Source of the DNA: a virus
Strand: one strand, 5' to 3'
DNA: 28,106 bases
IMG/VR virus record: IMGVR_UViG_3300030107_004594
Span: 1 to 28,106 of that record
The translations under genes were made by a program, and so were the position numbers. The notes under the pieces were generated by a model that saw nothing but the letters and a program-made list of their open reading frames with translations, was not told the origin of the DNA and searched no databases. Within the stretch, counting starts at the first letter, position 1. Each line of letters begins with the position of its first letter. Of the stretch, positions 22,069 to 28,106 are shown one piece after another.

Positions 22069-22157
22069 ATAGTGGGACAAGCCCTTGTCCTAGTTATTTT
22101 CCTTTGTATGAGAGGGTTTTGGCTCGGTTGGGACAAAACAACACTCTTATATAGGGG
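21920..22157. repeat. Dyad of TTGTCCCA octamers, candidate replication origin
   Basis: The octamer TTGTCCCA occurs at 21998-22005 and 22015-22022 in forward orientation and at 22057-22064, 22073-22080 and 22129-22136 in reverse; near copies are at 21943-21950 and 22085-22092. The left copies (21943, 21998, 22015) mirror the right ones (22136, 22080, 22064) about a point near 22,039.5, to within one base. The outermost boxes are part of a longer inverted repeat: CCCTATATATAAGAGTTTTA at 21921-21940 against TAAGAGTGTTGTTTTG read on the other strand from 22152. It straddles the primase-helicase stop and is followed by an AT-rich stretch to about 22,180. Iteron-like boxes next to a primase-helicase gene suggest an origin; an operator is the alternative. 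Confidence 0.75.
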
Positions 22158-22181
22158 TAGATATATTTTTTTGTTAAGGGA

Positions 22182-22210
22182 GTGACAAAAACGTTCTTAT
22201 GTGCTACAGT
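22182..22210 (+). promoter_or_regulatory. Rightward promoter of the small-gene/polA group
   Basis: GTGACA (22182-22187), 17 bases, TACAGT (22205-22210) with extended TGTGC before the -10. The -35 equals that of the primase-helicase promoter. It lies just right of the octamer array, so a protein bound there could control it. It leads to the gene at 22,237 and on to the polymerase. Confidence 0.6.
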
Positions 22211-22236
22211 AATGGAGTAAACCTTGGTCAAGACAC

Positions 22237-22599
22237 ATGACCCAATTAACAGAGGATCGCACCCATACTGTGCATCCCGAAAACTCTCCAAACCAAATAG
22301 AGGAGTTCCGTTTCACCTACGGAGAAGAGTACGTTTACATACGAGCTGTAGTTGATGATGTTGTTTTAGTTCATTACGCAACATGGCTGTCACCAGAAGA
22401 GTATGAGGCTGCTCTATGCGAAACAAGTATTTATTGGGGCGAACCCATTACTCCTGCAAATGCTCCTACTCAAAAAGATATAGAGGAAATGATATCTCTT
22501 GGTCATTTATGTGACTGGGAAGTAGTAGAAGAAGACTGCGAACCAACGGATGATGAGATGATGTCATCCTTCGGCACTAAATGGCATGACGGTCTGTGA
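22237..22599 (+). CDS. Unknown acidic protein
   Basis: A 120-residue acidic protein. It has EEFRFTYGEEYVYIRAVVDD, which reads as paired beta strands, ATWLSPEEYEAALCETSIYW as a helix, and an acidic tail (CDWEVVEEDCEPTDDEMMSS). No family is recognised. It is the first gene after the octamer array and promoter and overlaps the next gene by one base (TGATG), so it leads a coupled set of four small genes that ends in polA. Confidence 0.6.
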   Translation: MTQLTEDRTHTVHPENSPNQIEEFRFTYGEEYVYIRAVVDDVVLVHYATWLSPEEYEAALCETSIYWGEPITPANAPTQKDIEEMISLGHLCDWEVVEEDCEPTDDEMMSSFGTKWHDGL

Positions 22600-22844
22600 T
22601 GAAAATTCTTCCTTGTTCCGCTATACCTATTAATTCTTTAATCAATGCTTTGGTTATTTTTGAAGAATCAGGTAATTCCTTTTATATAGGTTCTATAGGT
22701 TTTTCTTTAGACAATCATCAAGTTATGGTTGATCTTATTGACACTGACAATCTTGTATACCACAGCAGTATCCCTATAGATAGATTAGACCCTTGTTCTA
22801 TTCAACTTAATTCCGAATCTTTTACCCTAAATAGGAGCATCTAA
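22599..22844 (+). CDS. Unknown small protein
   Basis: An 81-residue protein from ATG 22599 (MKILPCSAIPINSLINALVI); a GTG one codon earlier is possible, but the ATG overlaps the previous stop as TGATG. It is beta-rich: SFYIGSIGFSLDNHQVMVDL and the following segments look like strands. It is not hydrophobic enough for a membrane helix. Its stop shares a base with the next start. Function unknown. Confidence 0.55.
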   Translation: MKILPCSAIPINSLINALVIFEESGNSFYIGSIGFSLDNHQVMVDLIDTDNLVYHSSIPIDRLDPCSIQLNSESFTLNRSI

Positions 22845-23083
22845 TGACTGTAATGAATGACGAAAAATGGGCTGAGTATCGTGTTCTATCAAGAACTTGG
22901 CGATCTCTAATAGATAAGCAAAATTATTACTTAGAAGAAAGTAATAAACATCAAGCTGTTGGTAATCATAAAGAGTCAATGAACTCTTTTAATCAGTACA
23001 AAGGTTACGGACATGCTTGCAATGATCTTTTTAAGATTATGCAGGACTTAGATAAACCTAAGCAGTTAGAGATTGATTTATGA
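22844..23083 (+). CDS. Unknown small helical protein
   Basis: A 79-residue protein, helical by composition (WAEYRVLSRTWRSLIDKQNY, then EESNKHQAVGNHKESMNSFN). A good ribosome site, AGGAG, lies about seven bases ahead of the ATG. It overlaps the next gene by four bases (ATGA). The Tyr/Asn/Gln-rich helices resemble short coiled-coil phage proteins. No function can be given. Confidence 0.55.
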   Translation: MTVMNDEKWAEYRVLSRTWRSLIDKQNYYLEESNKHQAVGNHKESMNSFNQYKGYGHACNDLFKIMQDLDKPKQLEIDL

Positions 23084-23319
23084 CCCTTAATAACCTACAT
23101 AAAACTGCTGTGCTTTATCAATTATCTACAGAACTACACGATTACTTATCTAGTAAAAATCAAGATGTTTTGTTTATACCTTCCTGTACTTGGTGGCAGG
23201 ATGAAGGACAGTACGGACTCATTAAACGCATAAGCAAAGAAGACGTTAGCTGGTCCGAATTAAGGGCTTATTACCTATCTATCTTTATCAGAACTAAGTA
23301 TCACATCAAAAAGAAATGA
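23080..23319 (+). CDS. Unknown small protein directly ahead of DNA polymerase
   Basis: A 79-residue protein: LHKTAVLYQLSTELHDYLSS as an opening helix, VLFIPSCTWWQDEGQYGLIK in the middle and a basic end. Its stop overlaps the DNA polymerase ATG by four bases (ATGA), so the pair is coupled. Genes in this place may be accessory factors of the polymerase, but that is by position only. Confidence 0.5.
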   Translation: MTLNNLHKTAVLYQLSTELHDYLSSKNQDVLFIPSCTWWQDEGQYGLIKRISKEDVSWSELRAYYLSIFIRTKYHIKKK

Positions 23320-25262
23320 CTGACTACACAGTGTACTACGGTATTGAACATCTGAGCCGTGTTCATACATCCACCAGTATTGCCTTCGATACTGAAACGC
23401 TCCAGTTGCAACCGGAAAAAGGAAAACTAAGACTTTTGCAGCTTGGCTGTTACACAAATAAGGCTATTGTTGTTATTGATTGCTTTGAGTTAGAGGATGA
23501 AGACTGGCATAAGTTGGAGTTATTTTTTTGTAATGGGGAGCGTTTTTGGCTAGCTCATAACGCTGTTTTTGATCTTGCATGGTTGCAGGAACACGGGTTA
23601 TACCCAAGAGGCAGAGTTAGATGCAGTATGCTTGCCAGTCGGTTACTAACCAACGGTATCCCTAAGATGAAACATGGGTTAGATGCTGTAGCCAAAAGAC
23701 ATCTAGGTATAGAAATATCGAAAGAACAACAACTATCTGACTGGGGAGCTGAAGTTTTATCTAAAGAACAAAAAGCATACGCTGCTAAGGATGTGGAGGT
23801 TTTACTTGAAATAGACCAAAAATTAGATATAAAAATGCGGTCTGCCTTTTTACATGATGCTTTTGCCTTGGAGTGTAGAGCCTTACCTGCAATGGCTCAG
23901 ATGTGGAGAACAGGTCTTCCTTGGAATAAAGGCTCTTTAGAAAAGGCTCGTAAGGATTTAGAACATGACACTGTTCAGATAGGAAAAGACTTTATAAGAT
24001 TTTTAGATGAATCCTTACCTGAAGATAAGAAGTTACCTAGGGAAGGCGTGGAAGATATTAAAGAGGAATTAGAAAGAGCAAAAGATAAAATTACACAAAT
24101 GGGACACGCCCCTAAAGATTATGAGAGATGGGAAAATAGAGTTAAAGATTTAGAAGAACAAATTGAGTCAGCTCCCTTTAATTTGAGAGGTAAGGATGAA
24201 GGATCTATACGTTTAGGTACTAAAAAATATGCGGGATTTAATCTGAATAGCCCTAAGCAGTTAATAGATAAATTTTCCAGCGTATTGGGATTTACTCCAT
24301 TAAATGAAGAGGGTAAAGCTAGTGCTTCTAGGCAATCTCTTAGAAAATATGCAGCCGACCATGAAGTAATACAGATATATTTAGATTGGAAAAGGAAAGA
24401 AAAGAGGAGACAGATGATTACTTCTATACAGGAAAAAATGGCAGAAGATGGATTTGTAAGGGCTTCATATATGCAATTAGGAGCTGACACTGGACGTATG
24501 AGTTCTATTAAACCTAACAACCAGCAAATCCCTAGAGATGTTGAGTTTAGAAAATGTGTAGAAGCAAAAGAAGGTTGGAGAATAGTGGACGCTGATTTCA
24601 GTCAAATGGAACTGCGTCTAGCTGCTGCCTTAGCTAATGACAAAAATATGATTTCAGCGTTCCAAGCAGAAGAAGATTTGCATGATTACACAGCTAAACA
24701 AATGGGTTGTGATAGACAAATAGCAAAGTCCGCTAATTTTGGTCTTTTATATGGTGCGGGTGCAGAAGGTCTTAGAAATTACGCCGGAGCTAGTGGTGTT
24801 CTTATGACTAAGGGAGAGGCAGTAAAAATTAGAAATAACTGGCTGTCTACTTATAACGGTATTCGTTTATGGCAGTACAAGAATCAAATGGAGGCTAAAG
24901 AAAGTGAGAGAGATGAATGGCCTGAAACTCGAATACCTGTATCAAATATGCGTAGGTACTTGAAAGGTGATTTGAATAGGGTGACTGTGAGATGTAATAC
25001 CCCAATACAAGGGGCAGGTGCAGCAATTTTAAAATGTGCTTTAGGTAGTCTTTGGCCTTTGGTTAAAGAAGCCGGAGAAGATACGGTGAGAATTGCCGCC
25101 GCTGTGCATGATGAATTAATTTTATTGGCGAGGGAAGATGTAGCTGAAGAGTGGGCAGCAACACTTAAAACTATTATGGAAAAAGCAGAGTCTAAATGGC
25201 TAGGAGATATACCTGCTCTGGCGGAAGTATCAGTAGGTAAAAATTGGTGGGAGGTACACTAA
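23316..25262 (+). CDS. polA: DNA polymerase, family A, with 3'-5' exonuclease
   Basis: A 648-residue replicative polymerase. The exonuclease domain is intact: Asp25 and Glu27 in AFDTET, Asp86 in LAHNAVFDLAWL, and Tyr155/Asp159 in YAAKDVEVL. Polymerase motif A has Asp427 in DFSQMELR with Glu432; motif B reads RQIAKSANFGLLYG with Arg467, Lys471 and Phe475; motif C has His598-Asp599-Glu600 in AVHDELILLA. There is no 5' nuclease domain. Phe475 matches Phe762 of E. coli Pol I, a residue proposed in viral metagenome work to go with a virulent life style. It extends primers made by the primase-helicase upstream and may work with the SSB-like and clamp-like proteins. Confidence 0.97.
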   Translation: MTDYTVYYGIEHLSRVHTSTSIAFDTETLQLQPEKGKLRLLQLGCYTNKAIVVIDCFELEDEDWHKLELFFCNGERFWLAHNAVFDLAWLQEHGLYPRGRVRCSMLASRLLTNGIPKMKHGLDAVAKRHLGIEISKEQQLSDWGAEVLSKEQKAYAAKDVEVLLEIDQKLDIKMRSAFLHDAFALECRALPAMAQMWRTGLPWNKGSLEKARKDLEHDTVQIGKDFIRFLDESLPEDKKLPREGVEDIKEELERAKDKITQMGHAPKDYERWENRVKDLEEQIESAPFNLRGKDEGSIRLGTKKYAGFNLNSPKQLIDKFSSVLGFTPLNEEGKASASRQSLRKYAADHEVIQIYLDWKRKEKRRQMITSIQEKMAEDGFVRASYMQLGADTGRMSSIKPNNQQIPRDVEFRKCVEAKEGWRIVDADFSQMELRLAAALANDKNMISAFQAEEDLHDYTAKQMGCDRQIAKSANFGLLYGAGAEGLRNYAGASGVLMTKGEAVKIRNNWLSTYNGIRLWQYKNQMEAKESERDEWPETRIPVSNMRRYLKGDLNRVTVRCNTPIQGAGAAILKCALGSLWPLVKEAGEDTVRIAAAVHDELILLAREDVAEEWAATLKTIMEKAESKWLGDIPALAEVSVGKNWWEVH

Positions 25263-25283
25263 TTTAGGCACACTTTTATAGAA

Positions 25284-25295
25284 TGTGCTAGAGTA
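25284..25295 (+). promoter_or_regulatory. Extended -10 element of the gene at 25,315
   Basis: TGTGCTAGAGTA matches the extended -10 sequences at 16595 (TATGCTACTGTA) and 22202 (TGTGCTACAGTA). No fitting -35 box is visible. It overlaps the right arm of a small inverted repeat, GCACA at 25268-25272 and TGTGC at 25284-25288, which could be a protein site. Confidence 0.4.
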
Positions 25296-25314
25296 GTACA
25301 ACGTTAAAGTTTTA

Positions 25315-25578
25315 ATGGCATTAAAACACGGTAACAAAACTTACCTCCAAATTCTTCTCGACCCACACAGAGCGAAGTTGGTTCACGAAAGGGCCAAAGA
25401 AGAAGGAATACGGGCTACAGCTTGGATAAGAAATGCTGTTTATAGTGAACTACAGAGAAAGTTAAACAGTTCTATATATAGAGAAGCGGAGGCAAAAGAT
25501 GAGGCAGTATGGCGAGAGTCAGTAAGACGTAGAGTAGAAGGGCGTATATCACCTACAGAATCGGATGACGGGCAATGA
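25315..25578 (+). CDS. Probable ribbon-helix-helix DNA-binding protein
   Basis: An 87-residue basic protein. Residues ~8-45 have the ribbon-helix-helix layout: strand TYLQILLDP, helix HRAKLVHERAKEEG, turn, then second helix ATAWIRNAVYSEL. The C-terminal half (NSSIYREAEAKDEAVWRESV) is a charged helix. Such proteins often repress their own promoter, and a short inverted repeat (GCACA/TGTGC) lies just upstream at 25268-25288. It has a separate promoter-like element and overlaps the next gene by 14 bases. Confidence 0.6.
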   Translation: MALKHGNKTYLQILLDPHRAKLVHERAKEEGIRATAWIRNAVYSELQRKLNSSIYREAEAKDEAVWRESVRRRVEGRISPTESDDGQ

Positions 25579-25750
25579 AGTTCTTAAGTTATTTAAGACA
25601 GCAGCACACTACGGAAATGGTTTTGAAAAACGTCTAGCGGAAGCAGGTATCGTTGCTGATGCGGACAATAAAGCACTTATTTTAAGGACTTGGCCTTTTC
25701 TGTCCCAACAATATGGTCCCGGATCAGCTTTATTTAATGAGTTTCTGTAG
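25565..25750 (+). CDS. Unknown small protein
   Basis: A 61-residue protein, MTGNEVLKLFKTAAHYGNGF at the start, then a helix with KRLAEAGIVADADNKALILR, and FLSQQYGPGSALFNEFL at the end. No motif is recognised. It overlaps the RHH-like gene upstream by 14 bases. Its end overlaps the end of the leftward gene at 25,730 by 21 bases, so the two transcripts converge without a visible terminator. Confidence 0.5.
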   Translation: MTGNEVLKLFKTAAHYGNGFEKRLAEAGIVADADNKALILRTWPFLSQQYGPGSALFNEFL

Positions 25751-26008
25751 CCAGTTATCTTCTGGCTGCTTAACGGGATTTTCTGCACATATAACTTTTG
25801 CTTGCAGAAAGGCAATTTGTTCTAAACATTTAGAAATAAATTGAGACTGATGGAAGTTTTGCCTTGCGAAAGTAATGGCATGATTCCTTAGTTCTTCTTT
25901 GTCTTGGCACTCATTTAATACAACAATATTTTTTTCCATTGTAAATTCTTCCTCAACAGAAGGCGGCTCAACTAAAGGAGTGATGTCAATGTGAACGTAA
26001 TCGGTCAT
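25730..26008 (-). CDS. Unknown small acidic protein
   Basis: A 92-residue protein with MTDYVHIDITPLVEPPSVEE at the start and a helical rest (KEELRNHAITFARQNFHQ, then SQFISKCLEQIAFLQAKVIC). The last residues (PEDNWLQKLIK) are basic. Its start overlaps the end of the 25,986 gene by 23 bases, so the leftward genes are packed together. No function is recognised. Confidence 0.55.
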   Translation of the reverse strand: MTDYVHIDITPLVEPPSVEEEFTMEKNIVVLNECQDKEELRNHAITFARQNFHQSQFISKCLEQIAFLQAKVICAENPVKQPEDNWLQKLIK

Positions 26009-26213
26009 AAGCCTTATTCATTCTAGTTTCAAGTTTATCTCTTTTCTCTAAGTCTGGGCCAAGTTCTTTTAACCCTGTGTAAAGACCATGTAAGGGATGG
26101 TTTTTTCTATGTCTTCCATCAAGGACGTACCAACGATCCATAGTTATTACTCGTTGAAGGTCTTCTTCAAGCCATTCTCTTTTATACATTTTTGAATTAC
26201 ATTGGTAAGTCAT
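25986..26213 (-). CDS. Small conserved-looking phage protein
   Basis: A 75-residue basic protein. It contains REWLEEDLQRVITMDRWYVL, then DGRHRKNHPLHGLYTGL and a charged helical end. The W-Y-x-x-DGRH-x-x-x-HP-x-HG-x-YTGL stretch is familiar to me from short proteins in cyanobacterial phages, but I know no function for it. The conserved His and Gly residues suggest a folded, perhaps metal-binding, element. It is tightly packed between two leftward genes. Confidence 0.6.
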   Translation of the reverse strand: MTYQCNSKMYKREWLEEDLQRVITMDRWYVLDGRHRKNHPLHGLYTGLKELGPDLEKRDKLETRMNKAYDRLRSH

Positions 26214-26379
26214 TTACTTTTCGTCCGGGAAATAATGCCTGTTCCAGCATGTCTGCCAAACGATCATCAACGTCATTATCTGTCCTTTTAACAGCCGCCC
26301 TAATGATGTCTAAGGCGAGTTGTTTAATTGCTTTACTTCTTAAAAAAGTAAAGATAATCGGTTTAAGTACAGCAAGCAT
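26197..26379 (-). CDS. Small protein of unknown function
   Basis: A 60-residue protein, MLAVLKPIIFTFLRSKAIKQ at the start, then helices with LALDIIRAAVKRTDNDVDDR and LADMLEQALFPGRKV. The amphipathic first segment is short and probably not a true membrane helix. The DNDVDDRLADMLEQALF pattern recurs in small phage proteins. It overlaps the next leftward gene by 17 bases. Role unknown. Confidence 0.55.
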   Translation of the reverse strand: MLAVLKPIIFTFLRSKAIKQLALDIIRAAVKRTDNDVDDRLADMLEQALFPGRKVNDLPM

Positions 26380-26452
26380 AAGAATAAGTGCTACTTCCCA
26401 AGACTAGACAAAAACGCTAGTTTTAGCATGGTGATCCCCAACACCCAAGCAG

Positions 26453-26490
26453 AACCTCCGTTTTAGTAGTCAACGGAGGTTTTGTTGTTT
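26453..26490 (+). terminator. Perfect ten-pair hairpin followed by T residues on the plus strand
   Basis: AACCTCCGTT (26453-26462) pairs perfectly with AACGGAGGTT (26472-26481) around a nine-base loop; TTGTTGTTT follows on the plus strand. On the minus strand there is no U tract. The hairpin lies inside a leftward gene group and its loop holds the stop of the small gene at 26,470. It could block rightward transcription entering from the polymerase group. Confidence 0.6.
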
Positions 26491-26559
26491 CTGCCAAGCC
26501 TTGATTAATAACTCTAACTCTTTGATCCTCTGCTTGGCTCGCTCTATCGATTCCTCCAT
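26470..26559 (-). CDS. Very small helical protein
   Basis: A 29-residue frame from ATG 26559, MEESIERAKQRIKELELLIK followed by AWQKQQNLR. It is an almost pure amphipathic helix with a coiled-coil heptad. Its start lies within the end of the membrane protein gene at 26,544 and its stop in a hairpin loop. The length is minimal, but the clean heptad pattern and overlap speak for a real gene. Function unknown; a partner for the membrane protein's coiled coil is a guess. Confidence 0.45.
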   Translation of the reverse strand: MEESIERAKQRIKELELLIKAWQKQQNLR

Positions 26560-26729
26560 CTACTGTTACTTGTTTTATTTCCTTCTAACCTAGCGAGGTC
26601 TTTTTCAATAGCGTTTAATCGATGAAATATTTCACGAAAGTTTCCTTGATTTCTATTTGATCTGTTAGCTAATACCATTAGAAACGCTGAGATTGCTGCT
26701 CCGACAAGGGCTGCCCATACTTCAACCAT
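26544..26729 (-). CDS. Small membrane protein with N-terminal TM helix (holin-like or spanin-like)
   Basis: A 61-residue protein. Residues ~4-21 form a hydrophobic helix (VWAALVGAAISAFLMVLA), then a polar turn NRSNRNQGN and a coiled coil FREIFHRLNAIEKDLARLEG, ending in a basic tail. One N-terminal TM with a short cytoplasmic coil is a layout seen in some small holins and membrane accessory proteins. No endolysin is in this window, so the lysis role stays open. It stands divergent to the two-TM protein at 26,777. Confidence 0.55.
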   Translation of the reverse strand: MVEVWAALVGAAISAFLMVLANRSNRNQGNFREIFHRLNAIEKDLARLEGNKTSNSRWRNR

Positions 26730-26776
26730 TTTTTATAAATTGCAAGTAATCTTAGTATGACCTGCTTCGTATTTTT

Positions 26777-27247
26777 ATGGATGAAAAACCGCCTTCAGAT
26801 GTAAAGCCTAAAAAGAAAGGGCCACTAGGAAAAATAAAAGATGCTCTTTTACCAGATGCCGAAGAACAAGCTGCCATCATTAGTACAGGAGTAAGGATTG
26901 CAGTATTAGCTTGGTCAGGCGCAATACTCACATTAAATTACGTTGCTATTCCCGGAATACCGCAACAGAAGATAGATCCAACCTTTATTGCCAGCGTGTT
27001 TACTGGGGTATTAAGTTCATTCGGAATCGTTACAGCGTCTAAGAAAGGTGATGGAACTTACAAGAATGATAGTGAAAAACCTATAACTAAAAAAGAAATT
27101 GAACAAGTAATAGCAACATCAAATAGTGGACAAAACTACCAGACCATAAGGGTTCTTACTCCTCTTGAAATAAAAGGCGCAGAAGTTGTAAAATACGACC
27201 CAATAACAGGTAAAGAAATCGACCCTCAATCAGGCAAATTGACATGA
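26777..27247 (+). CDS. Two-TM membrane protein, holin candidate
   Basis: A 156-residue protein. A basic N-terminus (KPPSDVKPKKKGPLGKIKDA) precedes two hydrophobic helices at about residues 35-58 (TGVRIAVLAWSGAILTLNYV) and 67-87 (PTFIASVFTGVLSSFGIVTA), followed by a polar C-terminal half (residues 90-156). A two-helix hairpin with a charged tail is a common holin plan. It overlaps the next gene by four bases, which encodes an exported protein. There is no strong promoter box in the 47-base gap to the divergent gene. Holin is a candidate, not a firm call. Confidence 0.5.
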   Translation: MDEKPPSDVKPKKKGPLGKIKDALLPDAEEQAAIISTGVRIAVLAWSGAILTLNYVAIPGIPQQKIDPTFIASVFTGVLSSFGIVTASKKGDGTYKNDSEKPITKKEIEQVIATSNSGQNYQTIRVLTPLEIKGAEVVKYDPITGKEIDPQSGKLT

Positions 27248-27765
27248 AAAGACTAATCCCTTTACTTTTTCTTTTGGCAGTCCCAGCAGCTAACGCTGAT
27301 ATGAGGCACTCCATTAAATCAAGTGCAACGATTACGTTAGACCCTGCTTATTCATCTGCTAATCGCATTGGAACGACTTATGCAGTTTCAGGCTCCAACG
27401 TGACCCCAAGTACAACCATTTCAGGTACTACTACATCTGGTGCGATTGGGGGGTTGAACATTGGTTCAGTCACCGCAGGAGTTCCCGCCTATGTGGACAC
27501 TGATTTTGCAGTGACAACAGCAGGATCAGCTTTCAGTATTAATGAAACACTGACTCAAGGTGATGCGGTTCAATCTGCTACAACAGTTAGCTCTGGAGTG
27601 GTCGGATCGCTTCCTTCTCTTGGTTCTACTGTTACAGGGTCCGGTGGAGTTACAGGAGGCACTATTACTTCTCTAACTTCTGGGGTACATACTTGTGGCG
27701 GAACTATGGGGGCTGGCTCTAGCTGTACTGCTACAAGCATTATTGAAACCTTTGTAGGTGACTAA
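27244..27765 (+). CDS. Exported Thr/Ser/Gly-rich protein of unknown function
   Basis: A 173-residue protein with a clear signal peptide (MKRLIPLLFLLAVPAANA, probable cut after Ala18). The mature part is low in charge and rich in Ser, Thr, Gly and Val, with repeated beta-like segments (for example TYAVSGSNVTPSTTISGTTT and SGVVGSLPSLGSTVTGSGGV) and a Cys pair near the end (HTCGG...GSSCTAT). It may be exported to the periplasm or cell surface. A signal peptide on a phage protein is notable. It is followed by a small gene and then a second protein that starts the same way. I do not know the family. Confidence 0.65.
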   Translation: MKRLIPLLFLLAVPAANADMRHSIKSSATITLDPAYSSANRIGTTYAVSGSNVTPSTTISGTTTSGAIGGLNIGSVTAGVPAYVDTDFAVTTAGSAFSINETLTQGDAVQSATTVSSGVVGSLPSLGSTVTGSGGVTGGTITSLTSGVHTCGGTMGAGSSCTATSIIETFVGD

Positions 27766-27959
27766 TGAAACTTGATCTCAGAGATTTCTTTGAAGCCTTT
27801 GACAAGGGTGATCCCTATCATCTTTGTGCTGTTGGTGAGCTTTATTATTTGATCTCCGACACTAACCCTGAAATTTTAGATGCAGAAGCCGAATGGTTTC
27901 AAACTTGGAAATGGGGAGGCAAGAGAGATTTGAGAACAGGAACTAAATTGAACCAATGA
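27765..27959 (+). CDS. Small acidic protein
   Basis: A 64-residue protein, MKLDLRDFFEAFDKGDPYHL, then VGELYYLISDTNPEILDAEA and EWFQTWKWGG near the end. The LDLRDFFEAFDKGDPxH and LDAEAEWFQTW pattern is familiar from short cyanophage proteins, without known function. Its ATG overlaps the stop of the exported protein gene (TAATG), and its stop overlaps the next ATG (ATGA), so it lies between the two signal-peptide genes in one coupled unit. Confidence 0.6.
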   Translation: MKLDLRDFFEAFDKGDPYHLCAVGELYYLISDTNPEILDAEAEWFQTWKWGGKRDLRTGTKLNQ

Positions 27960-28106
27960 AAAGAATACTGCCACTATTTATATTATTAATACCAGCTAAA
28001 ACCTTAGCTGTGCCAGTGGTTCCCAACTTTTCTAGCGGAAGTATGACTGCGGTTACAAATACAACTTCTATTGTGACAGAAACAATTACAAGTCTTGACT
28101 ATAATA
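27956..28106 (+). CDS. Second exported protein (N-terminal part, cut by window edge)
   Basis: The first 50 residues only. A signal peptide is visible, MKRILPLFILLIPAKTLA, then a polar Ser/Thr/Val-rich start VPVVPNFSSGSMTAVT. It starts like the product at 27,244 (MKR-L-P-L-x-x-L), so the two may be tandem paralogues. The rest lies outside the window. The role cannot be judged. Confidence 0.55.
   Translation, partial: MKRILPLFILLIPAKTLAVPVVPNFSSGSMTAVTNTTSIVTETITSLDYN

Noticed and set aside
21850-22291. Two leftward frames of 65-76 residues across the octamer array
   Set aside because: They have no start signals and follow from the symmetric repeats and the primase-helicase codons on the other strand.
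1-28106. CRISPR arrays, insertion sequences, integrase or attachment sites
   Set aside because: I looked for regularly spaced direct repeats, transposase or recombinase motifs and tRNA 3' ends on both strands and saw none; this reading by eye cannot exclude short or diverged ones.

Overview
The window is a 28.1-kb piece of a tailed-phage genome (siphovirus type, lambda-like tail) that runs off both ends. It is AT-rich and tightly packed, with many short genes. I recognise a full head and tail set, a family A DNA polymerase, a primase-helicase, a RecB-type nuclease and several accessory genes. No integrase, phage repressor, tRNA or host gene is visible. The small exported and acidic proteins, and the style of the short conserved genes near 25.7-26.7 kb, remind me of marine picocyanobacterial phages. 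That host guess is an impression from recognition, not something the sequence proves.

Layout. 1-13.76 kb (minus strand): one long structural block, in transcription order terminase large subunit, two very small genes, tail tube, portal, a small Lys/Ala-rich gene, scaffold, major capsid, terminator, adaptor, head-closure protein, tail terminator, tail completion protein, tail chaperone with a programmed-frameshift extension, tape measure, then the lambda-type tip genes M, L, K, I, J (J cut by the window edge). 13.86-14.30 kb (plus): terminase small subunit, divergent from the large subunit. 14.3-14.48 kb: a promoter and bidirectional terminator that would make a ~140-nt RNA with no real gene. 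14.49-16.48 kb (minus): an unknown gene, an ArdA-type antirestriction protein and a short DNA sliding-clamp-like protein. 16.64-17.57 kb (plus): four small genes, one resembling a second small terminase subunit and one a zinc ribbon. 17.58-19.64 kb (minus): PD-(D/E)XK nuclease, two small genes and a probable single-stranded DNA-binding protein. 19.79-25.75 kb (plus): primase-helicase, four small genes, DNA polymerase, a ribbon-helix-helix-like protein and a small gene. 25.73-26.73 kb (minus): five small genes, one with a membrane segment. 26.78-28.1 kb (plus): a two-TM holin-like protein and signal-peptide proteins of unknown role.

How it fits together. Replication genes (primase-helicase, PolA, SSB-like, clamp-like, nuclease) lie around what looks like the origin. 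At the 3' end of the primase-helicase gene, six or seven copies of the octamer TTGTCCCA are arranged as a nearly exact 240-bp dyad centred near 22,039. Leftward SSB-like and rightward primase-helicase transcription start from two sigma70-type promoters that interlock in the same ~40 bp, so they probably compete. Several early promoters share an extended -10 element (TGTGCTA-AGTA type).

The most unusual points are the dyad octamer array, a tail-chaperone frameshift that must be +1 (or -2) rather than the common -1, a two-domain clamp beside a family A polymerase, the promoter-terminator RNA unit with a start-stop minigene, the split and inverted terminase genes, and a tail-tube gene moved to between portal and terminase.
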